From the NCBI GenBank assembly GCA_964618895.1, contig CAZUDO010000038.1:1-64000 (forward strand): a DNA stretch of 64,000 bases, given 5' to 3'. The stretch comes from CAZUDO01 sp964618895. GTDB lineage: Bacteria > Desulfobacterota > Binatia > DP-6. The position numbers and the translations under genes were made by a program. This document shows, piece by piece, positions 7,612 through 15,802 of this stretch; positions within the stretch are counted from its first letter, which is position 1; each line of letters starts with the position of its first letter. A model generated the notes under the pieces. That model was given only the letters and a program-made list of their open reading frames with translations. It was not told the origin of the DNA and did not search any database.

Positions 7612-8333
7612 CACGTCCCTCGCCGGCCGAGGGCCGCCTGGTAGGCCGCGGTCATCGCGCCGGCGTCGGCGGTTGGCCCGGCGTGCTCGCACGCGATGTG
7701 GCCCCGGTCGAGGACGACGAAGCGGGTGGCGAGCGGCGCGGCCCGTTCCAGCTCGTGGGTGGTGAACAGGATCGCCTGACCGCCGGTACGCAGTTCGCCC
7801 AGCCGGACCCCGAGTGCTTCGGCGGCCTCGGGGTCGAGCCCGCTGAAGGGCTCGTCCAGGAGCAGCAGGTCGGGCTGGTGGAGCAGTGCCCGGGCCAGGG
7901 CCAGACGCTGACCCATCCCGCGCGAGAACACCCGCACCGGGCGGCGGGCGGCCCCGTCGAGTCCGGCCCACGCGAGCAGCTCGGCGATCCGCCGGCCGGC
8001 GTCGGGAACCGCGAACAGCCGCGCGTAGAAGGCCAGGTTCTCCGCGGCCGTCAAGTCCGGGTAGCACAGGCTCTCGTGCCCGACGTAGCCGATCCGCCGC
8101 CGGAGCGCGGGCGGGGCCGCCGCGGCGTCGGCGCCGAAGAGTGCCAGCCGCCCGGCCGAGGGCCGTAGCAACAGCGCCAGCAGGCGGAGCAACGTGGTCT
8201 TGCCGGCGCCATTGGGGCCGAGGAGCGCCACCGCGTCACCGGCCGCCACCACCAGGTCGACGCCCGCCACCACCGCGGTCCCGCCGAAGCGCCGGACCAG
8301 TCCGTCGGCGCGTACGACCTCGCCGGCCGTCAC
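7611..8333 (-). CDS. ccmA: Haem exporter ABC ATPase CcmA
   Basis: From GTG 8333 the 240-residue protein is an ABC ATPase. It shows Walker A LLGPNGAGKTTLL (residues 38-50), a Q-loop region near GYVGHESL, the signature FSRGMGQRL (136-144), Walker B LLLLDEPFSGLD (156-167) and a switch His in FTTHELERA (190-198). FSRGMGQRL in place of LSxGQ is usual for CcmA. The frame is open upstream of 8333, but that region has no ABC sequence. The gene overlaps ccmB by 1 nt. Confidence 0.93.
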   Translation of the reverse strand: MTAGEVVRADGLVRRFGGTAVVAGVDLVVAAGDAVALLGPNGAGKTTLLRLLALLLRPSAGRLALFGADAAAAPPALRRRIGYVGHESLCYPDLTAAENLAFYARLFAVPDAGRRIAELLAWAGLDGAARRPVRVFSRGMGQRLALARALLHQPDLLLLDEPFSGLDPEAAEALGVRLGELRTGGQAILFTTHELERAAPLATRFVVLDRGHIACEHAGPTADAGAMTAAYQAALGRRGT

Positions 8334-8371
8334 CCGATCACCGCGCGGGGCACGCGCAGCCTCGCCGGCCA

Positions 8372-8695
8372 CTACCGAACGACCGCTCCCGGCGCGACCA
8401 CGTCGTCCGGCCGCAGCAGGACGACACGCTCGCCGTCGGAGGCTGCGAGCACCATGCCCTGGCTCTCGACCCCGCGCAGCGTGGCGGGCTCGAGATTGGC
8501 CACTACCACCACCTGACGGCCCACCAGGGTCGCCGGATCGTAGTGGGCGCGGATGCCGGCGACGAGCTGCCGCATCTCCCCGCCCTCCAGCTCGACGCGC
8601 AGGACGAGGAGGCGGTCCGCCTGCGGATGCGGCTCGGCGGCGCGCACGGTCGCCACGCGAAGCTCGATGGCGCGGAACTGATCGATCGTGATCAT
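8372..8695 (-). CDS. tRNA-binding (EMAP II-like OB-fold) domain protein
   Basis: The 107-residue protein is a stand-alone OB-fold of the type found at the C-terminus of methionyl-tRNA synthetase and in CsaA/Trbp111. It begins MITIDQFRAIELRVATVRAA, then HPQADRLLVLRVELEGGEMR, VVVVANLEPATLRGVESQGM and LAASDGERVVLL, covering the whole domain. It may bind tRNA or act as a chaperone. No synthetase is fused to it. It lies inside the ccm operon, between ccmA and a ccmI-like stub, overlapping the latter by 4 nt. Confidence 0.85.
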   Translation of the reverse strand: MITIDQFRAIELRVATVRAAEPHPQADRLLVLRVELEGGEMRQLVAGIRAHYDPATLVGRQVVVVANLEPATLRGVESQGMVLAASDGERVVLLRPDDVVAPGAVVR

Positions 8696-8982
8696 GCCTT
8701 CTCCTCGAGCGCCGCCATCGCCTCGAGCGCCCGGGCCTCGAAGCGGGCGCGCATGCCGGCCAGGTCCTCGTCGGACACCTTTCCCAGGCGGTGGTCGAGC
8801 TCGACCTCCTTGATGGCGGCCAGGGCCTGCCGCTTCTGCCACTCCCAGCGCTCACGTTTGTCGGGCCCGTCGGCGGTGCGGGGAGCGGTCGTTTCCTGGA
8901 AGAGCGGCGCCGCCACCACGACCGAGATGATCAGGATGAGCGCCAACCCGAGCAGGAAGACCGCGAGCGTGACTGGGCTCAT
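8692..8982 (-). CDS. CcmI-like N-terminal stub (single-pass membrane protein)
   Basis: This 96-residue protein has one N-terminal membrane helix (VTLAVFLLGLALILIISVVV) and a cytoplasmic helical segment with WEWQKRQALAAIKEVELDHR, LGKVSDEDLAGMRARFEARA and a KA end. The E-L-D-x-x-x-G-K-(V/I)-(S/D)-DEDL pattern matches the N-terminal part of CcmI, the apocytochrome-binding protein of System I. The periplasmic TPR part of CcmI is absent. It lies directly after ccmH (4-nt overlap), where ccmI normally sits. Confidence 0.65.
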   Translation of the reverse strand: MSPVTLAVFLLGLALILIISVVVAAPLFQETTAPRTADGPDKRERWEWQKRQALAAIKEVELDHRLGKVSDEDLAGMRARFEARALEAMAALEEKA

Positions 8983-9455
8983 CCGTCGCGGTCCATGTCC
9001 GCCAGCTCGCGGGCGAGCCGCGCACGCAACGGGTCGTCGCCCGCCGCCGCCGCAACGACAGGCACCGCCGGGACCGGCGTCCGCACCCAGCGCCGGATGA
9101 CGACGGTCACGCCGAGCCCGCCCAGCAGCACGGCGGCGAACGGCGTCACCCAGGCCAGCCAGTTGAACCCGGCGAAGGTCGGCGACGACAGCACCTTCTC
9201 GCCGTAGCGGGCGCGGAAGGCCTCCAGGATGGTGGCCTTGTCCTCGCCGCGCGCCAGGCGCTCGGCGACCTCCTTCTTGATCGGATCGCCGGAGCCGCAC
9301 TGCAGGTGGTTGCACGAGTGGACGGTGAGCCCGCAGCCGCACTGGCAGGTGAGCGACTCCTCGATCTCCGTCTGCGTCGGCGCCGGCCCCGACCGCACCG
9401 GCGCAGCCAGGACGAGCAGGCCGAGCAGCACCAGGCTCAGCCGGCCCACGCTCAC
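8979..9455 (-). CDS. ccmH: Cytochrome c maturation protein CcmH (thiol oxidoreductase)
   Basis: From GTG 9455 the 158-residue protein has a signal sequence (LSLVLLGLLVLAAPVRS), a cysteine motif EESLTCQCGCGLTVHSCNHL at residues 32-51, the ARGEDKATILEAFRARYGEK helix and a C-terminal membrane anchor (AWVTPFAAVLLGGLGVTVVI). CcmH keeps the CxxCH cysteines of apocytochromes reduced with CcmF. The family motif LRCxxC appears here as LTCQCGC, with extra cysteines. The start overlaps the ccmF stop. Confidence 0.88.
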   Translation of the reverse strand: MSVGRLSLVLLGLLVLAAPVRSGPAPTQTEIEESLTCQCGCGLTVHSCNHLQCGSGDPIKKEVAERLARGEDKATILEAFRARYGEKVLSSPTFAGFNWLAWVTPFAAVLLGGLGVTVVIRRWVRTPVPAVPVVAAAAGDDPLRARLARELADMDRDG

Positions 9456-11440
9456 TCCGCCATCACCCGCGCGCGGTCCATCGCGTAGGCCGGCGCGACC
9501 CGTTCCGCCGCCGACGGCCACATCGTGACCCCGGTCCCGATGGCCATGATGAGGCCGCCGATCCAGAGCCACGCGACCAGCGGATTCACGTACGCCTGGA
9601 TGGTGACGATCTGGGTGGCGGGATCGAACGAGCCGAGGACCAGGTAGAGGTCCTCGGTGAGCGTCGGCCGTATGGCAACCTCGGTCGTGGGCTGCTGCGG
9701 CTTCTTGTAGAAGCGCTTCTCGGGCAGGAGCGTCGCGATCTCGACCCCGTCGCGCAGCACCGCCACCTGCGCCGCCAGCGTGGAGACATGCGCGTCCTCG
9801 GACGACGTGATGCGGTCGTAACGCAGCGTGAACTGCCCGGCCTGCATGGTCTCGCCCGGCTTGAGCGTCTTCGTCACCTCGACGCGGAAGGCGCTCGACG
9901 CCGCAATGCCGACGAAGACCGCCACCACACCCACGTGGATGATGTAGCCCCCGTAGCGCCGCCGGTTCTTGCCCACCAGGCGGACGAGCGCCCTGGGCGC
10001 GCGTTCGTGCAGCATGGCCTGGCGCGCGCGCACGCCACGCCAGAACTCCTGCACGACGCTGGCGAGCACGAAGCAGCCGAGCACGAAGGTGAGGTAGGCC
10101 CCACCGAGCGGTACACCGGCGAGCCACAGCACGACGGCGCTCGTGACCAGCACGCTCACCGGCCCCGCGAACGCCCGCCGCAGGTGCTTGGGCGACGCCC
10201 GCCGCCAGGCGATCACCGGCCCGACCCCCATCAGGAACAGGAGCGCGATACCGAGCGGCGCGTTGACGCGATTGAAGAACGGCGGCCCGACCGTGATCTT
10301 CACCCCGCGCACCCACTCCGAGAGCACCGGGAACACCGTCCCCCAGAAGGTGGCGAACGCGATCCCGACCAGGAGCAGGTTGTTGAAGAGGAAGGCCGCC
10401 TCACGCGACAGGAACGACTCGACGGTCGCGTGCGTACGCAGCTCGGGCATCCGGTACGCGAGCAACCCCCCCGACACCACCAGGATCAGCAGCAGGAACC
10501 CGATGAAGTAGCCCCCGATGCCCGACTGCGTGAACGAGTGCACCGACGAGATGACGCCGCTGCGGGTCAGGAAGGTGCCGAAGATGGTGAGCGCGAAGGT
10601 GAGGAGCACGAGGACCATGTTCCACACCCGCAGCATGTCCTTCTTCTCCTGGATGACGATGGAATGGAGATAGGCGGTGGACACGAACCACGGCATGATG
10701 GCGGCGTTCTCGACCGGGTCCCACGCCCAGTAGCCGCCCCAGCCGAGGACCTCATACGCCCAGCGCGAGCCGAAGATGTTGCCGAGCGTGAGCGCAAACC
10801 ACGAGAACAGCGCCCACCGCCGCGTGGTCCGGATCCACTGGTCGCCCAGCCGCCCGCTGGCGAGGGCCGCGATCGCGAACGCGAACGGGACCGACGCGCT
10901 CACGTAGCCGGTGTAGAGCGACGGCGGGTGGATGGTCATCCAGTAGTTCTGCAGGAGCGGGTTCAGGTCCGCGCCTTCGATCGCCGGCGTGGCCAGGCGC
11001 TCAAACGGATCGGCGATGAACGTGACCAGGCCGAGGAAGAAGGCGGTCGTGGTCATCATGGTGGCGGTGACGTACGGCATCAGCTGGCGGTTCCGCTCGC
11101 GGTTCTGTACGTGCACAATGGTCGAGAACAGCGTCAGCAGCAGCGACCAGAAGAGCAGCGACCCCTTCTGTCCGCCCCACAGCGCCGCCACCGTGTATTG
11201 CACCGGGAGGGTGCTCGACGAATACGCCGCCACGTACTCGAGGCTGAAATCGTGCTGCAGGAGCGCGCGCAGGAGGATCGCGATCGCCACCACGACCAGG
11301 CCGAACACGACGTACACCGCGTGCTCCGCCGAGCGTACCAGCGCCACGCGCCGTGCGTAGGCGCCCCACAGCGACGCGCCCACCGCGTACACGGCCAGCA
11401 GGAGCGCCAGGCAGACGGCCAGCCGACCGAGATCGATCAT
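9452..11440 (-). CDS. ccmF: Cytochrome c haem lyase subunit CcmF
   Basis: The 662-residue multi-spanning protein carries the WWD haem-binding motif WGGYWAWDPVENAAIMPW near residue 235. The conserved His of IHPPSLYTGYVSASVPFAFA is upstream, and the late helices include the DUF-like C-terminal domain with RRYGGYIIHVGVVAVFVGIA. CcmF joins haem from CcmE to reduced apocytochrome. Length and topology are normal. It is 4 nt downstream of ccmE and overlaps ccmH. Confidence 0.95.
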   Translation of the reverse strand: MIDLGRLAVCLALLLAVYAVGASLWGAYARRVALVRSAEHAVYVVFGLVVVAIAILLRALLQHDFSLEYVAAYSSSTLPVQYTVAALWGGQKGSLLFWSLLLTLFSTIVHVQNRERNRQLMPYVTATMMTTTAFFLGLVTFIADPFERLATPAIEGADLNPLLQNYWMTIHPPSLYTGYVSASVPFAFAIAALASGRLGDQWIRTTRRWALFSWFALTLGNIFGSRWAYEVLGWGGYWAWDPVENAAIMPWFVSTAYLHSIVIQEKKDMLRVWNMVLVLLTFALTIFGTFLTRSGVISSVHSFTQSGIGGYFIGFLLLILVVSGGLLAYRMPELRTHATVESFLSREAAFLFNNLLLVGIAFATFWGTVFPVLSEWVRGVKITVGPPFFNRVNAPLGIALLFLMGVGPVIAWRRASPKHLRRAFAGPVSVLVTSAVVLWLAGVPLGGAYLTFVLGCFVLASVVQEFWRGVRARQAMLHERAPRALVRLVGKNRRRYGGYIIHVGVVAVFVGIAASSAFRVEVTKTLKPGETMQAGQFTLRYDRITSSEDAHVSTLAAQVAVLRDGVEIATLLPEKRFYKKPQQPTTEVAIRPTLTEDLYLVLGSFDPATQIVTIQAYVNPLVAWLWIGGLIMAIGTGVTMWPSAAERVAPAYAMDRARVMAE

Positions 11441-11444
11441 GGGC

Positions 11445-11870
11445 TCAGGAGCCGCCCGCCGGCCCGTGCGGCGCGTCGGCCACGGCCGGCTCGTACTTCG
11501 ACGGGCAGCTGGTCATGATCTGGCGGGCGACGAGCCCGCCGTCCTGGTAGCGCCCCTCGACCACCACCTCACGCCCCTCCGCGAACATGTCGGGCAGGAT
11601 GCCGTTGTACCCGACCGCGACCGGGCCCGTGTTGTCCTTGCGCGCCAGGTCGAACCGCAGCGCGTTGGTGCGCGGGTCCCACTGGATGCTGCCGGCCCGG
11701 ACGAACCCCTTGACGCGCAGGTGCTCGCCGGCGTGCGCCTCGCGCTGGCCCAGGAACTCGTCCAGCTCGAAGTAGTACATCGACGTGGTGCGAATGCCGG
11801 CGTACACCAGATAGGAGACGGCGGCCCCGATGAAAGCAGCCCCGACGACGAAACGGCGATGGACCAGCAC
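11445..11870 (-). CDS. ccmE: Haem chaperone CcmE, cysteine (CxxxY) type
   Basis: The 141-residue protein has an N-terminal anchor (HRRFVVGAAFIGAAVSYLVY) and the periplasmic beta-barrel: YYFELDEFL, LRVKGFV, IQWDPRTNALRF, GILPDMFAEGREVVVEGRYQ. In E. coli CcmE haem binds covalently to a His in HxxxY; here the position reads SCPSKYEP, so a Cys replaces the His while the Tyr is kept. This CxxxY variant is known from some deltaproteobacteria and archaea. It sits at the head of the ccm cluster, 4 nt before ccmF. Confidence 0.92.
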   Translation of the reverse strand: MLVHRRFVVGAAFIGAAVSYLVYAGIRTTSMYYFELDEFLGQREAHAGEHLRVKGFVRAGSIQWDPRTNALRFDLARKDNTGPVAVGYNGILPDMFAEGREVVVEGRYQDGGLVARQIMTSCPSKYEPAVADAPHGPAGGS

Positions 11871-11922
11871 CCGCGTACCCGACCTTCGAGCCTACGGGAA
11901 CGGTCCGGGAGGCGCAAGGCGA

Positions 11923-12729
11923 TTACTCCTCCTCGGGGAAATCCCGTAGTCCCCGCCGGGCGGGGCCGAAGGCCACGCCGCGCGTGGAGCTGCGCAGGAA
12001 CGCCAGCAGGTGGTCGACATCCACCGAGCGCACCTCCGCCTCCACCTGTGCCATGGCGGCGCCCAGGTGCGTCCGCACCCGGAACAGGATGCGGAACGCG
12101 GTCGCGACGGCCCGGATGCGCTCGCGGTCGAAGCCGGCCCGCTCGAGCCCGACCCGGTTCACCCCGCGGACGGTGTGCGTCCCCGAGATGATGGCGAACG
12201 GGGGCACGTCCCGGCTCGCGCGCGACAACCCCTGCATGATGGAGAGCTGCCCGACCCGCACGTGCTGGTGCACGACACAGTTGCCGGAGACGAAGGCCTG
12301 GTCCCCCACCTCGACGTGGCCCCCCAGCGCCGCCCCGGTGGCGATGATCACCCGGTTGCCGACGTGGCAGTTGTGGGCCACGTGGGCATGCGACATGAGG
12401 TAGTTGTCGTCGCCGATCTCCGTGCGCGTGCCGGCCTGGGTGCCGCGGTGGATCTCGCACTGCTCCCGCAGCACGTTGCGGTCGCCGATGCGGAGCCCGG
12501 TGAGGGCGCCCGCGTACGCCAGGTCCTGCGGCTCGTGGCCGAGGACGGCGTGCGGATGAATGACGTTGTCGGCGCCGATCTCGGTCTGGCCGGTCAGGTA
12601 GGCGCCCGCCATGACCCGGGTACGCGGCCCGATCCGCACCGGGCCCTCGATCACGACGTAGGGCCCGATCTCGGCCGTTGGGTCGACCTCGGCGTGCGGG
12701 TCGACGATGGCAGTCCCATGGATGGGCAC
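11923..12729 (-). CDS. lpxA: UDP-N-acetylglucosamine acyltransferase LpxA
   Basis: The 268-residue protein has about 170 residues of left-handed beta-helix hexapeptides (IHGTAIVDPHAEVDPTAEIG onwards). The catalytic His lies in YLMSHAHVAHNCHVGN, and the GxxxxNxV-type turns follow. It ends with the helical C-terminal domain (GLERAGFDRERIRAV). LpxA transfers the first acyl chain in lipid A synthesis, so the organism should have an LPS outer membrane. No other lpx or fab gene is adjacent; it lies between yacG and ccmE on the same strand. Confidence 0.94.
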   Translation of the reverse strand: MPIHGTAIVDPHAEVDPTAEIGPYVVIEGPVRIGPRTRVMAGAYLTGQTEIGADNVIHPHAVLGHEPQDLAYAGALTGLRIGDRNVLREQCEIHRGTQAGTRTEIGDDNYLMSHAHVAHNCHVGNRVIIATGAALGGHVEVGDQAFVSGNCVVHQHVRVGQLSIMQGLSRASRDVPPFAIISGTHTVRGVNRVGLERAGFDRERIRAVATAFRILFRVRTHLGAAMAQVEAEVRSVDVDHLLAFLRSSTRGVAFGPARRGLRDFPEEE

Positions 12730-12735
12730 GGGCCC

Positions 12736-12936
12736 CTACTGAAGACGCACCGGCTTGTCCGCCCCGTCCGGCTCCTCGTCCGCCTCGTTCGGCACGGGCT
12801 CACCCGGGATGCGGTAGCGCCCTTCGGCCCATGCCGCCAGGTCCAGCAGCTGACAGCGCTCGGAGCAGAACGGGCGCGTGGGATTACCGGCCCAAGGCGT
12901 CTCGTGGCGGCACGTGGGGCAGCGAACGGTGCGCAC
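12736..12936 (-). CDS. yacG: DNA gyrase inhibitor YacG-like zinc-ribbon protein
   Basis: This 66-residue protein starts at GTG 12936. It has the four-cysteine site VRCPTCRHETPW and FCSERCQLLDLAAWAEGRYR, spaced as in YacG. It ends with an acidic tail. YacG binds zinc and inhibits gyrase in E. coli. It lies 6 nt upstream of lpxA and is the first gene of the long minus-strand cluster. Confidence 0.88.
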   Translation of the reverse strand: MRTVRCPTCRHETPWAGNPTRPFCSERCQLLDLAAWAEGRYRIPGEPVPNEADEEPDGADKPVRLQ

Positions 12937-13001
12937 GGCGGGGCGATCCTAGCGTCTCGCCCGCGCGGCCGCCACCCACGCGGCCGCCAGGCGTGCCCGC
13001 C

Positions 13002-13313
13002 TCAGCGCCAGCGGTAGCCGCGCGGCCCGGGCGACCACCACGGGTAGTCGGTCCGCCAGGCCCCCCGGTACCCGAGGGGGTATCCGTACGGGACCACCGG
13101 GACGGCGTAGGTGGGGTACGCGTACGGATAGGGCGGCGGGTAGTAGGCGGGCGGCGCATAGCCCGCACCGTACGGTGTCCCGTACCCGCACGGGGGCGCC
13201 GCCAGCGCCGGCGCGCGCAGAGTTCCGAACGAGTAGTACGTGTACGCCGGCGCAACCTCAGGAACGAGAAGAACGGCGAGCAGCAGAGCGGTCACCAGCA
13301 AGCGGGTCCTCAT
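13002..13313 (-). CDS. Small secreted Tyr/Pro/Gly-rich protein
   Basis: The 103-residue protein has a clear signal peptide (MRTRLLVTALLLAVLLVPEV, then APA). The mature part is dominated by Tyr, Pro, Gly and Ala: YGTPYGAGYAPPAYYPPPYP, YAYPTYAVPVVPYGYPLGYR. It ends with WWSPGPRGYRWR and contains one Cys. Such low-complexity proteins are often cell-surface or periplasmic and have no defined function. An upstream Shine-Dalgarno-like GGGAGG fits the ATG. No family recognised. Confidence 0.6.
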   Translation of the reverse strand: MRTRLLVTALLLAVLLVPEVAPAYTYYSFGTLRAPALAAPPCGYGTPYGAGYAPPAYYPPPYPYAYPTYAVPVVPYGYPLGYRGAWRTDYPWWSPGPRGYRWR

Positions 13314-13405
13314 GGGGCGCACCTCCCAGACTGCCGCCGCAACACCCCGGCGGCTCCCCTGGTTACCTCGCCAACCAACCCGAAACCAGATCCCGCGCCA
13401 AAAAG

Positions 13406-13497
13406 TTTGCCGCGCCGGCTCAGCCGGCCGCGGCACGACCCCCGCCTTCTCCCCCGAGCCCAACTCTCGCCCCGCCCCGAGACAAGGTCTCGGGGCG
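13406..13497 (+). repeat. Repeat R1 (GCCGCGCCGGCT hairpin plus GAGAC-AAG-GTCTC hairpin)
   Basis: The unit has two hairpins. 13409-13434 pairs GCCGCGCCGGCT with AGCCGGCCGCGGC. 13474-13496 pairs GCCCCGAGAC with GTCTCGGGGC around an AAG loop. Between them is a C/T-rich linker containing CGACCCCCGCCTTCTCC. Related units are at 20219-20310 (same orientation) and 20027-20120 (inverted). Hairpin 2 begins 2 nt after the stop of the kinase gene (minus strand) and could act as its terminator, though no T-run follows. Confidence 0.75.
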
Positions 13498-13498
13498 C

Positions 13499-14638
13499 TC
13501 AGCGGGGATCGGCGGGGAGACAGAACTCGAACGCCGCGCCCTCGCCGTTCACATACGGCGAGATGGCCCGGATGGTACCCCCGTGGCGCTCGACCGCCAT
13601 GCGGCAGAAGACCAGCCCGAGTCCCCAGCCGCCAAAGCGCTTGAGGGGGCCCGCCTCGCCCTGGCCGTACTTGCGGAACAGCGTCGGCAGCTCCTCGGCC
13701 GGGATGACACGTCCACGGTTGCCGACCCGCACCAGCAGCCCGCCGTCCCCGACCCGCTCGGCGTGCACGTCCACGACGCTGCGCTCGGGGGCGACGCCGA
13801 TGGCGTTGTCGAGCAAGTTCAGCAGGATACGCTCGACCAGGTTCGGATCGCAGCGCACCAGCCCGTAGCTCTCGCCGCTGCGGTTGAGCGCGATCGTCTT
13901 GGCCTGCGCCATGAGCCCGCTCTCGGCCATCACCGGCTCGCAGATGGTGGCCCAGGGCACCTCCTGCACGCGGAGCGGCATGGAGCCGTTCTCGAGCCGG
14001 TTCACGTCGAGGAGCGTGCACACCAGATTGGTGATGCGGAGCGTCGAGCGCCGCAAGAGCGGGATCATGCTGGCCGCGCCCACGGGATCCTGCTCCATCA
14101 TGTCGAGCGCCGACTCGATCACGCACAGCGTGTTCTTGATGTCGTGTACCGTGAGATCGACCAGGTCGTCCCGCCGGCGCTCGATCTCGCGCAGCTCGAG
14201 CGTCCGCTCGGTCACGACCCGCTCGAGGTCGTGGATGTACTCCTGCAGCGTGCCGTGGGCGGCGCGCAGGAGGTCGGTCTGGGTGACGATGCCAGCCAGG
14301 CGCCCGTCGCCCGACATGACCGGCAGCCGCCGGATGCGGAGGCGCTTCAGCTCCGCGATCGCCTCGGCGACGGTCACGCCCGCACCGGTCACGTGCAGCG
14401 GATGGCTCATGACGGTGCGCACGAGCGCGGTCTGCCATCCGGTCGGATCCCGCACCGCAGCCCGCACCAGGTCGCGTTCCGAGACGATGCCGGCCGGGCG
14501 ATCGTCCTCCGCCACCACCAGGCAGCTGATCTCTTCCTCGGCAAGTATCCGGGCGGCCTCCAGGAGCGTCGCCCCGCCCGTGATGCTGCGTACGGCGGAC
14601 GTCATGTGATCCGCGACCAGCAGCGAGGCCGTAGTCAC
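13499..14638 (-). CDS. CBS-pair sensor histidine kinase
   Basis: From GTG 14638 the 379-residue protein has two CBS domains (residues about 8-125; VADHMTSAVRSITGGATLLE, VMSHPLHVTGAGVTVAEAIA), a coiled linker, and a HisKA-type H-box (DLTVHDIKNTLCVIESALDM, about 160-180). The ATPase domain has the N-box ERILLNLLDNAIGV and the G-box GGWGLGLVFCRMAVERHGG. No membrane segment is visible, so it is probably cytosolic and senses adenosine ligands or metabolites through CBS. An ATG at 14605 would clip the first CBS domain. It is transcribed away from hemE with a 135-bp gap; no response regulator is nearby. Confidence 0.85.
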   Translation of the reverse strand: MTTASLLVADHMTSAVRSITGGATLLEAARILAEEEISCLVVAEDDRPAGIVSERDLVRAAVRDPTGWQTALVRTVMSHPLHVTGAGVTVAEAIAELKRLRIRRLPVMSGDGRLAGIVTQTDLLRAAHGTLQEYIHDLERVVTERTLELREIERRRDDLVDLTVHDIKNTLCVIESALDMMEQDPVGAASMIPLLRRSTLRITNLVCTLLDVNRLENGSMPLRVQEVPWATICEPVMAESGLMAQAKTIALNRSGESYGLVRCDPNLVERILLNLLDNAIGVAPERSVVDVHAERVGDGGLLVRVGNRGRVIPAEELPTLFRKYGQGEAGPLKRFGGWGLGLVFCRMAVERHGGTIRAISPYVNGEGAAFEFCLPADPR

Positions 14639-14773
14639 GCCCGCGTCCCGCAGGGACTGGATATCTCCGGGCACGCGCGGATATCGGCCGGCGCCCCCGG
14701 AAACTTGAGCGATGGGCCCGCAAGTCCCCGGGTTCCTTGATTCCGGGGTTCCCTTCGCATACCTCTGCCCGGG

Positions 14774-15799
14774 GTGAGCCGGGTTCCCTTTCTGGCCGCC
14801 TGCCGCCGCGAGCCGGTCCCGTACACCCCCGTCTGGCTCATGCGCCAGGCGGGGCGCTACATGCCCGAGTACCGGGCGGTGCGCGCCAAGCTCGGCTTCC
14901 TCGAGCTGTGCAAGTCGCCCGACGCGGCCGCCGAGGTCACGGTCACCGCCGCCACCCGCCTCGGCGTCGACGCCGCCATCATCTTCGCCGACATCCTGCT
15001 GGTGCTCGAGCCGATGGGCGTCGGCCTCGAGTTCACGCGCGGCGACGGGCCGGTCATCCACCGTCCGGTGCGCAGCGGGGCCGATGTCGACCGCCTGGCC
15101 GCCGTCGAGCCCGGCGCCCTCGACTACGTCGCCGAGGCGATCCGACGAGCGCGGGCCGCCCTGCCCGCCCATGTGCCGCTCATCGGCTTCGCCGGCGCCC
15201 CGTTCACGCTGGCGTCGTACCTCATCGAGGGGGGCGGCTCGCGCACCTATGCCCACACCAAGACGCTCATGGCAGCCGACCCGGGCGCCTGGCGCGCCCT
15301 CATGGAGCGGCTGGCGCACACGGTGGCCGCCTATCTGAACGCCCAGATCGACGCCGGCGCCGACGCGGTGCAGCTGTTCGACAGCTGGGTGGGCTGCCTC
15401 GCGCCGGCCGACTACCGCAGCGGCGTGCTGCCGTACGTGCGCGCGCTGATCGACGCCATCCGCCCCGGCACGCCGGTGATCCACTTCGGCACCGGCACCG
15501 CGGGCCTCCTCGAATGCCTGCGCGCCGCCGGCGGTGACGTGATCGGGGTCGACTGGCGCATCGACCTGGACGCCGCCTGGGCACGCGTCGGGTACGACGT
15601 GGGCGTGCAGGGCAACTTGGACCCGCTCACGTTACTGGCGCCGATCCCGGTCATCCGCGAGCGCGCCGCCGCCATCCTCGCCCAGGCGGCGGGCCGGCCG
15701 GGCCACATCTTCAACCTGGGCCACGGCATCGTCCCCGAGACGCCGGTCGACCACGTGCGCGCCCTCGTGGACGCCGTCCACGAGCTGTCCGCCCGCTGA
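14774..15799 (+). CDS. hemE: Uroporphyrinogen decarboxylase
   Basis: The 341-residue protein starts at GTG 14774 (SRVPFLAACRREPVPYTPVW). It carries the hallmark substrate-binding PVWLMRQAGRYMPEYRAVR, IIFADILLVLEPMG, the IGFAGAPFTLASYLIEGGGS stretch and FNLGHGIVPETPVDHV near the end. HemE decarboxylates uroporphyrinogen III to coproporphyrinogen III. It heads the hemE-hemH-hemG operon with 3 nt before hemH. Length is normal. Confidence 0.96.
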   Translation: MSRVPFLAACRREPVPYTPVWLMRQAGRYMPEYRAVRAKLGFLELCKSPDAAAEVTVTAATRLGVDAAIIFADILLVLEPMGVGLEFTRGDGPVIHRPVRSGADVDRLAAVEPGALDYVAEAIRRARAALPAHVPLIGFAGAPFTLASYLIEGGGSRTYAHTKTLMAADPGAWRALMERLAHTVAAYLNAQIDAGADAVQLFDSWVGCLAPADYRSGVLPYVRALIDAIRPGTPVIHFGTGTAGLLECLRAAGGDVIGVDWRIDLDAAWARVGYDVGVQGNLDPLTLLAPIPVIRERAAAILAQAAGRPGHIFNLGHGIVPETPVDHVRALVDAVHELSAR

Positions 15800-15802
15800 C
15801 CG

